The notes under the pieces: model-generated
Database searches by the model: none
What the model was told of the DNA's origin: nothing
The model's input: the letters and a program-made list of their open reading frames with translations, nothing else
In this document: in pieces, positions 56,114-64,000 of the stretch
Layout of the letters: every line of letters begins with the position of its first letter
Position numbering within the stretch: position 1 is the first letter of the stretch
Origin: Plotosus lineatus
Lineage: Eukaryota > Chordata > Actinopteri > Siluriformes > Plotosidae
Direction: 5' to 3'
NCBI GenBank assembly: GCA_024760905.1
Contig: CM045745.1
Span: 16,022,782 to 16,086,781, forward strand
Length of the DNA stretch: 64,000 nucleotides
Translations under genes and position numbers: made by a program

Positions 56114-58110
56114 TCTTTTCCTTTCGGCTGTTCTCCTCAGGGGTCGCCACAGCAAATGATCTGCCTCCATCTCACCCTATCCTCTGCATCTTCTACTCTT
56201 ACTCCAATGATCTTCATGTCCGCCTTCACCACATCCATAAATCTTCTCTTTGGTCTTCCTCTGGGCCTTCTGCCTGGTAGTTCCAACCTCAGCATTCTAC
56301 TACCAATATATTCACTATCCCTCCTCTGTACATGTCCAAACCATCTCAATCTAGCCTTTCTGACTTTGTCTCCGAAACCTCTTACATGTGCTGTCCCTCT
56401 GATGTGCTCATTCCTGATTCTATCCATCCTCGTTACTCCCCAAGAGAACCTCAACATTTTCATCTCTGCTACCTCCAACTCTGACACCTGTCTTTTCCCC
56501 AGGGCCACTGTTTCTAAACCATACAACATCGCTGGCCTCATCACCGTCTTGTACACTTTTCACTTCATTCTTGCCGATACTCTCCTATCACACATCACAC
56601 CGGACACTTTTCTCCATCCATTCCAACCTGCCTGCACGTACTTCTTCACCTCTTTTCCACACTCTCCATTGCTCTTGATTGTTGAGCCTAAGTACTTAAA
56701 ATCCTCCAACTTCTTTATCTCTGCCCCCTGTAACCTCACCGTTCCTCTTGGGTCCTTGTCGTTCACACACATGTATTCTGTCTTACTGAGACTAACCTTC
56801 ATTCCCCTCCATTCCAGGGCATACCTCCACCTCTCTAGATTTTCCACCACTTGTTCTCTGCTCTCACTACAGATCACGATATCATCTGCAAACATCATAG
56901 TCCATGGAGATTCTTGTCTAACCTCGTCTGTCAGCCTGTCCATCACCATAGCAAACAAGAAGGGGCTGAGAGCTGACCCTTGATGCAGTCCCACCTCCAC
57001 CTTGAACTCTTCTGTCACACCGATAGCACACCTCGTCTCTCATACATGTCCTGCACCACTCTAACATACTTATCTGCCACTCCAGACTTCCTCATGCAAT
57101 ACCACATTTCATCTCTCGGCACCCTGTCATATGCTTTCTCCAGATCCACAAAGGCACAATGCAGCTCCTTCTGACCTTCTCTGTACTTCTCTATTAGCAT
57201 CCTCAATGCAAACACTGCATCTGTGGTGCTCTTTCTTGGCATGAAACCAAACTGTTGTTCACAAATCCTGACCTCTGCCCTTAGTCTAGCTTCCACTATT
57301 CTTTCCCATAGCTTCATTGTATGGCTCATCAACTTTATCCCTCTGTAGTTGCCACAACTCTGTACATCTCCCTTGTTCTTAAAAATGGGCACCAGCACAC
57401 TTCTCCTCCACTCCTCCGGCATCTGCTCACTCTCTAGGACCTTGTTGAATGTTCTTGTCAGAAAATCTACCTCCCCTAGACACTTCCATACCTCAACCGG
57501 TATGTCATCAGGACCAACTGCCTTTCCACGCTTCATCCTCTTCAATGCCCTCCTCACTTCACCCTTACTAATCTTTGCTACTTCCTGGTCCTCAACAGTC
57601 ACCTCTTCTACTCTTTTTTTCTCTCTCATTTTCTTCATTCATCAGCTCTTCAAAGTACTCTTTCCATCCTCCCAGCACACTTCCGTTATCAGTCAATACA
57701 TTTCCCTCTCTGTCCTTAATCACTCTAACTTGCTGCACGTCTTTCCCATCTCCATTTCTCTGCTGTGCTAACCTGTATAAATAATTTTCTCCCTCCTTAC
57801 TGTCCAACCGAGCATACAAGTCATCATACGCCCTCTGTTTGGCCTTTGACATCGCTACCTTCGCCTTACGCTGTGTCTCCCTGTACTCCTGTTTACTCTC
57901 TTCGGTCCTCTCTGTGTCCGACTTCTTCTTAGCTAACCTCTTCTTTTGTACACACTCCTGCACTTCCTCATTCCACCACCAAGTTTCCTTATCTACGTTC
58001 CTTCCAGAGGACACACCAAGTACTCTCCTACCGGTCTCCCTGATCACATTGGCTGTGGTTGTCCAGTCCTCTGGAAGCACTTCCTGACTACCCAAAGCCT
58101 GTTTCAACTA
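56114..58110 (-). mobile_element. RTE LINE, 2-kb copy D (best in window)
   Basis: The 3' end is at 56114 (CTTTTCCTTTCGGCTG...TCAGGGGTCGCCACAGC complement). The minus strand encodes most of ORF2 after the endonuclease. It is 5'-truncated at 58110 beside a (TA)n tract. Identity to copies A-C in the shared 3' region is very high by eye, so the family was active fairly recently. Confidence 0.95.
56137..58107 (-). pseudogene. RTE ORF2 (RT) pseudogene, frameshifted
   Basis: Reading down the minus strand, a linker (VQKKRLAKKKSDTERTEESK region) is followed by the RT domain. Its boxes are RRALKRMKRGKAVGPDDIPV, WRRSVLVPIFKNKGDVQSCG, NYRGIKLMSHTMKLWERIVE, RICEQQFGFMPRKSTTDAVF, CAFVDLEKAYDRVPRDEMWY, LHQGSALSPFLFAMVMDRLT and MMFADDIVICSESREQ. 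FKYLGSTIKSNGECGKEV and the C-terminal RLRWFGHVQRRDSEY follow. The FADD catalytic pair is intact. Frame changes near 57600, 57016 and 56558 break the frame. The AP endonuclease domain is missing. Confidence 0.95.
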
Positions 58111-58128
58111 CTGTGTATATGTATGTGT

Positions 58129-58129
58129 G

Positions 58130-58180
<51 letters not shown>
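58129..58180. repeat. (TA)n-(CA)n microsatellite
   Basis: A TA array then ACACACACGCAC, adjoining the RTE 5' truncation point. Confidence 0.95.
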
Positions 58181-58183
<3 letters not shown>

Positions 58184-58316
58184 CACAAAGGCACAATGAG
58201 TAATTTATAGCACATGACAGCAGCAAAATTTAAAGAGGAACAAAATAAAGTGGTGAAAATTTTAGTGTCAGCGAGAAGTCAAACCGAAAATGGCCCATAG
58301 TCAGAGTGCAACTATC

Positions 58317-58537
58317 ATTTAAGCCAGTGTTTCCCAACTTTTTTGAGCCAAGGCACACCTTTTACATTCGAAAAATCACGAGGCACACCACGGAACAAAA
58401 GTGATACTGCCCTCTAGCAGAACAGCACTGTTCCTACACACTAAGTGAAACTGGTTAATCTTCCGCGGCACAGCTGATGATTTCTCACGGCACACTAATG
58501 TGCCGCGGAACAGAGGTTGGGAAACACTGATTTAAGC
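58317..58537. mobile_element. 205-bp hAT MITE, second copy, with 8-bp duplication
   Basis: The element 58325-58529 (CAGTGTTTCCCAAC...GGTTGGGAAACACTG) has exact 8-bp flanks ATTTAAGC at 58317-58324 and 58530-58537. Same length as 3773-3977 and about 95 percent alike by eye. Confidence 0.95.
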
Positions 58538-59725
58538 CACCAAAGACAGAACCCGTACATTTGCAGATCCCTAAGAATTAATGCAGCATTCCCTGTCCAA
58601 AGTCCAAAATCTGGTAAACAGTTCCGCAACAACACAACAATAAATAAAAATTAAAAAAAGGGGGGGGGGGGGGACAACACACACCACATAATTTCTTGTG
58701 TAATCTCATGCAGGCGCTCACACACTTAACCACAACCAAAAACTGGTTGTCAGACGTAGTACAGAACTGTACGCGCACTCAGGCCAGCAGTTCTGGGTAG
58801 AATGTAAAACCATACAATTGCTGGCGGTCACAGCAGAGCCACTACTATCACACCACACAAAGCTGTTTCAGATTCCACATTATTAAACAATCTAATAGAA
58901 AACCAAAAAAAATAATAAAAATAGATGCCAAGTTTTCACTTTCAAACTTCTTGAGCAAAGAAGGCACATTAAGTATTAAAATTTCTCCCTCTTTCATTAT
59001 GTTTTGCAAGATTACTTATGGACAGAACTTCAAATGATTTCAAGAGCTGCATTGTTTAGTGCAATTTAAAAAAATAAAATACTGCTTTCATAAAAATAGT
59101 AAAAGTAGAGTATAGTGCTTAAAAAATAACAGTTGGCGAGTGATATTAGGGCTGGCATAATTAGTTACATTATCTTATTAAATTAGTCACAGGCATGATC
59201 ACAATTCAGCTGTATGGTGATTATCTTTCTGAAAATGAGAAGTTAGAAGTATTTAAAATTGTGTTTCAACAATTTCGAAATAAATAAATCATAACCTCAT
59301 TATCATGGAGAGGAACTGAAATTGGGTGGCTAAAGATGTCGTTTTGGAAGAATCTTGGCAAAAGCTTTTTAAAATGTTTGTTCTAAATTCCTCAGCGACA
59401 CACAGGAGACGGAGAGAGAGAGACAGACACACACAGAGAGAGCAAGAGATACGGACACACACAGAGAGCGTGAAAGAGAGAGAGACACACATTTCCCTAT
59501 CTGCTTCCACCGATTTCAACATCTGCGTGTTGTCTTTTCCACTGTGATAATAAAATGCTCCTGGCTCCTTGTTGTTTTTGTCCCTCTCATTTGAAATGTT
59601 TAACCAAACTGTCACCCATACAGATTCAGGACAGTGTTCATTCTACTTGCACCAAATTTTGATTCATTTATTACATTGATGTAATGAGTTGACCAGGAGT
59701 TCAACTTGGTTAACAAATACTCATA
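58538..59725. other. unassigned stretch
   Basis: A poly(G) run lies at 58660-58673 and a GA/CA-rich tract at about 59404-59490. No exon or element recognised. Confidence 0.5.
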
Positions 59726-60289
59726 CCATATTCGACGTAATAAGCCTCCTGCTCCAATAACACCCCCCCCCCCACACACACACCCCCGTGTCTTTGATCT
59801 CACGTCTAATAACCACTCATGTGTACTGGAAGAAAAATCGTTGATCAAACTTACCAATTTTATTTGATCGGGCTCTGTAACGGTAAAATGAGGCGTTTAC
59901 TGCCTGGAAAAGTGAGTTTACACGGTATTTCAAGACCCCCTGCCACTGGGGAAGGTCTATAATGTTCATGAGTAACAACACATTTGATTGGTCCTCCATG
60001 CTTTAAAAAAAACAGGAAAATATTTTGCTGTATTCTCTTGGTAAATGTCCAACCACCAATGAACCATTACAAACTGCTACAGCAAAACTATGGGATGCTC
60101 TGAATGAATGGAGCGATGAGCCAGATATGTACATATCAGAAAGTGATGAGTATTTTTCACCGGATTCTCCTGTTATTGTTACTCTTATTGTTGTTTTATT
60201 ATTCATGTTTTCCACCTCGATGGTAATAAGCACTTACCATTGCACTCCGCTGGGAACATTTTAATAAGCGCTTATCACATGGAATACTG
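59726..60289 (-). mobile_element. T6 TIR element, copy B, with TA duplication
   Basis: It begins CCATATTCGACGTAATAAGC and ends TTATCACATGGAATACTG, flanked by TA (59724-59725 and 60290-60291). 564 bp, reverse orientation relative to copy A. The right end read inward (CAGTATTCC) shows that the family starts with CAG like the other Tigger-type families. Confidence 0.88.
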
Positions 60290-60442
60290 TATTTACTTTT
60301 TTCTCTGATGCTTTAAATCACCCGCTCCAAGTTCTGCTTTAATGGCTTATATTGTTCATGCAGTATTTATAACATGTGAAAAGAATTCAACTTGTTATGT
60401 TGCTGTGCAGGGCCACCCAAGAAACCAAACACATTTCTAAGG

Positions 60443-60511
<69 letters not shown>

Positions 60512-62300
60512 TGATTTAATTATTATTTACACACATGAAACTTCAAGGCTATACAATTTTTGATTCGTCATTAACTGCACACATGAAACTTAGTGAGATG
60601 CAAGAGATTGTGCGAAGACAGATCAATCCCAAGCTTCCTCAATCGCCAACGTATGGCCTAAATAACACACCATACAGTATATTCACAGTCTAAGCTTTCC
60701 TGCCAAGATTGCCATCAAGAGAGTCTTTTGGCACTAGAGCTGTTTCAGAATTCCATGGAATTCAAACATTCCAGGTTGGACAACCATCTTGCAGTGTTTA
60801 AAGAATTTCAGAGCAACAGGCCGAGTTCTGACAAATAAAAATAAGTCGCCATTTCCACCTAGCAGCCTCCGTACACCTGAGAATACCAAAGCATTGAGAC
60901 GATCTACTGTGCAGCCACCGACATGTTCTGTACAAAAGCAATCACTCATGTTTGGGATTTCCTAAGAAACTATAAGGAGGCACTTACACACAGCCGCTTC
61001 AATTCATACAAAAATTATAGTTTTGCAAGAACTTGAGGCAAGAGACTTGAATAAGCCTCAGGGAATTATGCAAGGACATTCTGCAACATGTTTCGAAAGA
61101 TGCTCATGTTCTCATTTCCTCATGGCGGAGCTCATCTTCATTCGAGTGGGTGTGTAAACAAACTAAATTTTCACTATTGCTCTTAAACAATCCTTGCCTG
61201 CTAACAGAAAATCACTGCACTCCAAGCAAGTGGTTGAGCAGTGTACTGTAGCGAATGTCGGCCAGTTGGGTCCTGATTTCCTTCAGGGAAATGCCCACCG
61301 TTACCAGAACTTCTAACCATTACACATTGATGTGTTTATAGACTTTCTAAAGCCACCATTTGAACACATTGCACTTGAAGAACTCGATGTGTTTTGGAAG
61401 TTACAGCTCAAAAAAAACACTGCAAGTACTGAGGGAAACATTTTGAAAATTCTAAATCCCTTAAGTTTCCAATGCAGCAGGAGACGCCACTGTTCTACCC
61501 AACATGACGTGGCCTTCAGAAATTAACTCCAAGCATGCATTGGCAATGATGGCCACTATTTGGATGCCATCATCGTTAAAAAATGAACTGTGGGTGTTTG
61601 TGAAAATGATGTGATCCTTTCTGCTGAGCAGGATATAGATTAAGATGATAATGCTGAGGGCAGAGTTGATGAAGCTTACTTGTATAAAGAGATCAGAGAG
61701 TTTTGTTATATAGTTTTCTTATATATAGTTTTCTTAATTTTAGTGTGATTGTTTGAACCTGACAGTGTTTTTTTTTTTTCAATCAGTATTATCTGAAGGC
61801 ATTTGAACCTTTATATAATGGTCGAAAAAATACATACTGATCTTATTGGAATAAATAGAAATGAAAAAAAAAGTCGTTTTTTTTTTTTTTTTTGTTCGTT
61901 TGTTTGTTTGTTCATTTTTGGGGGGGTTACCATGGTAACTGATGGGTTAAAAAGGGTGTGTCAGATTAAAATGAGGATGATTTCTCTTATCTCTTCATAA
62001 AACTCTTCTTAGACATGTTTTCTCAAAGTTTATATGGCTGAAGTGCATAAAAATGTTTGGTTGCTAAGGAGTAATGATCTTGGAAGAAGTGCAATCTTTG
62101 TGCTCATTTTTCTCTAAAACATCCTTTGAAATTATTAGTTGAATGCTGACACAAGAAATGGCACAGCTCGGTCAGTTTTCAAGGTACTGACAAACTTTTT
62201 GCAGCATTTTGCGGCTTTGGGCCTCCAACTGTCTAAAAAAAAAAAAAAAAGCTCATTTTTCATTTCTGGACACAAGAGCCTACTTTCGGTGAAGTGGCTA
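60290..62300. other. unassigned stretch with a (TA)n array
   Basis: (TA)n lies at 60447-60502 and poly(T) at 61877-61893. Short ORFs do not resemble a known family. Confidence 0.45.
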
Positions 62301-62670
62301 ACATATAATATCAATAAATACATATTCAACGCTATGAGTGCTTATAATAACAATTAAACATTAAAAAATAATGCACAAGATGTAAATAAAATATAAATAT
62401 ACACACATACAGATGCACGTGCACACACACAGATGCGCACCTCACAACAATGTAAATAGTTTTGATGGGAGATTGTGTGTTGTTTTTGTTGGTTTGGGGT
62501 TGTTTTGGGTTTTTTTTTTGCATAACTGGCCTCATTTTGTGGCATTCTCCTTAACTTTTTCCATATTCTTCCTTAATTTCCTTATTTTTTAATCTAATGA
62601 ATATTTTAAAAGAAAATCGCGATGCACTGAAGCCGCATGAATTGAAACGCAAACTAGCAAGGGATCCCTG
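62301..62670 (-). mobile_element. T4 MITE, reverse partial copy
   Basis: AATAAATACATATTCAACGC then GCTTATAATAACAATTAAAC, through GATGCACTGAAGCCGCATGA to the terminal AAGGGATCCCTG at 62670. The opposite end is missing. Confidence 0.82.
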
Positions 62671-62900
62671 ATTACTGTTATTTCAACAAACTTTAATAAA
62701 ATGCACTTCTATAATAATTTAATATACATTTATATATTATAATATAATATTTATGAAGACTGTTGAGATGTCAGCCTCAGGTGGACAGTGACATCCTGTC
62801 ACACACACTTGATATTTTCATGTCTGGAATGTATCTTCAGCGAAGCTAAAGTACCGTATGGCTGTTCTTACTACCGTACTTTAATGAATAATTTTAGTGT

Positions 62901-63098
62901 GCTTAAATCAGGAGTGTCAAACTCGTGCCACAAAGTGTCGGTCTCTGTGCAGAGCTCACATATTGAACAATCCACTGCCTGAAGACTCGGATCAGTTGAT
63001 GAAATGAACTCAAGTCAGGTGTTCTGCTGCTTGGTTGAAACAAAAACCTGCAGCCGCACGGTCCTTTGTGGAATGAGTTTGACACCCTTGGCTTAAAT
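62901..63098. mobile_element. 182-bp hAT-type MITE with perfect 8-bp duplication
   Basis: The element 62909-63090 begins CAGGAGTGTCAAACTCGTGC and ends ATGAGTTTGACACCCTTG. It is flanked by identical GCTTAAAT at 62901-62908 and 63091-63098. The CAGGGGTGTCAAACTC end is common to hAT-type short elements in vertebrates. Confidence 0.93.
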
Positions 63099-63477
63099 GT
63101 AAAAAATAAAATGGAAGCTCACGATTGTTTATGTGGTTATGCTGTTCAGTGTCTGATCCCTATAAGCAGCAGACGCCATGACATTCAAGAAAAACATTCC
63201 CGGTTATTCACAACCTGAACAGTTCCATGACATTTGCATGATTTCATAATCTCATGATTAACTATTCTGCAGATCAACTGAATTCCATACATTCCAAACA
63301 TACAAACAAAAATATACAACAGCAGTGGCAAAAGCATCCACCAAGCTGAATCCAAAGCAGATGCCTGAGAGTTTGGATTTTAAATTATTCATGATTTACA
63401 AGCAGCACTTTATCCTGGTCAGGGCTACAATGGATTTGGGTCTAAGGTAGGAATAGAAACACAAGTGACACAGCAGT

Positions 63478-63479
<2 letters not shown>
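63099..63479. other. unassigned stretch
   Basis: Nothing recognised. Confidence 0.45.
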
Positions 63480-63513
<34 letters not shown>

Positions 63514-63925
63514 TATAGGCTTCCATGCATCTTTGAAGTAGGGAGCAAACAAGCAACCACACACACATACATACACACACATACACACACATATACACAC
63601 ATATACACACATACACATACATACACATACATACACATACATACACATACATACACATACATACACACACATACACACACATACACACATATACACACAT
63701 ATACACACATATACACACATACACATACATACACATACATACACACACATACACACACATATACACACATATACACACATATACACACATATACACACAT
63801 ATACACACATATACACACATACACATACATACACATACATACACATACATACACATACATACACATACACACTATAGGCTTCCATGCATCTTTGAAGTAG
63901 AGAGGAAACAAGCAACCAGAGTAGG
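63480..63925. repeat. (CA)n and CACATACA array with duplicated flanks
   Basis: A CA tract (63480-63511) is followed by a 50-bp unique segment (TATAGGCTTCCATGCATCTT...CAAGCAACC), then about 310 bp of CACATACA-type units. The same unique segment then recurs (63872-63918) with a few changes. The long Y/V/C-rich minus ORFs are artefacts of the repeat. Confidence 0.93.
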
Positions 63926-64000
63926 GGGAGAAAACAAATGGATATCGGAGAAAGTGCTAAATTTCAGAGACAGTAAATTGGCCCAGGTTCTGTTTCACCA

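Noticed and set aside
56105..56983. 292-residue plus-strand ORF
   Set aside because: Also an antisense shadow of the RTE RT. It resembles the 9844 ORF only because both lie opposite the same LINE.
60550..61640. Possible decayed transposon or gene between 60.5 and 61.6 kb
   Set aside because: Scattered readable phrases but no motif order that fits a family, and no ends found.
63555..63870. CRISPR-like regular repeat
   Set aside because: Units are degenerate 8-bp microsatellite words without unique spacers, in eukaryotic DNA.
63425..63915. 157- and 143-residue cysteine/valine/tyrosine-rich minus ORFs
   Set aside because: Pure repeat translation of the CACATACA array. Three frames are open together.

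Overview
This is 64 kb of AT-rich vertebrate nuclear DNA. It is almost all intron and mobile-element sequence around one protein-coding gene on the minus strand. Seven exons read as an exocyst Sec15 subunit of the EXOC6B type. They run from a candidate 5'-most exon at 42200-42295, through 40806-40971, 40645-40692, 40461-40551, 37531-37576 and 31533-31737, to 11187-11360. All seven have AG/GT borders and join in compatible phase. The rest of the gene lies below position 1, and the true start lies above 42.3 kb or outside the window. No other host gene is recognisable. A ray-finned or other fish is the best guess, because fish-type Tc1, RTE, L2 and Penelope elements, fish SINE tails and long (TA)n/(CA)n arrays dominate. 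The species cannot be named from this sequence.

Layout. 0-6 kb: a pogo/Tigger transposase remnant, three families of Tigger-type terminal-inverted-repeat (TIR) elements, a nested 205-bp hAT MITE, and a long foldback holding a LINE endonuclease fragment. 6-11 kb: a SINE, a 783-bp TIR element, an RTE copy and EXOC6B exon 11187-11360. 12.8-14.4 kb: a near-complete but decayed Tc1. 14.4-20.5 kb: a dense stack of Tigger-type elements embedded in (TA)n/(CA)n arrays, including two transposase N-terminal remnants, followed by a Penelope terminal fragment with a hammerhead ribozyme. 21-34 kb: an old Tc1, RTE, L2 and another LINE, SINEs, a compound minisatellite, a 1-kb TIR element and exon 31533-31737. 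35-42 kb: a 1.1-kb hAT element, TIR elements and five exons. 43-58 kb: RTE copies (the best is 2 kb), SINEs, a Penelope element with RT and GIY-YIG domains (46.6-48.5 kb), a G-rich tract, TIR elements and hairpins. 58-64 kb: two more hAT/Tigger copies, a second short hAT MITE and a long CA/ACAT array.

How the parts relate. I sorted the TIR elements into families by eye and labelled them T1-T9 (my labels, not published names). Most start with CAG..., many have TA target duplications, and three (T7, T8, T9) carry pieces of a Tigger/CENP-B-type transposase, so I infer that one pogo/Tigger system mobilised them. RTE copies share their 3' tail with a tRNA-derived SINE (S1). Two Penelope ends carry hammerhead-like motifs, one with an intact core and one with a mutated core. 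All element calls come from reading the sequence directly. No database search was possible.
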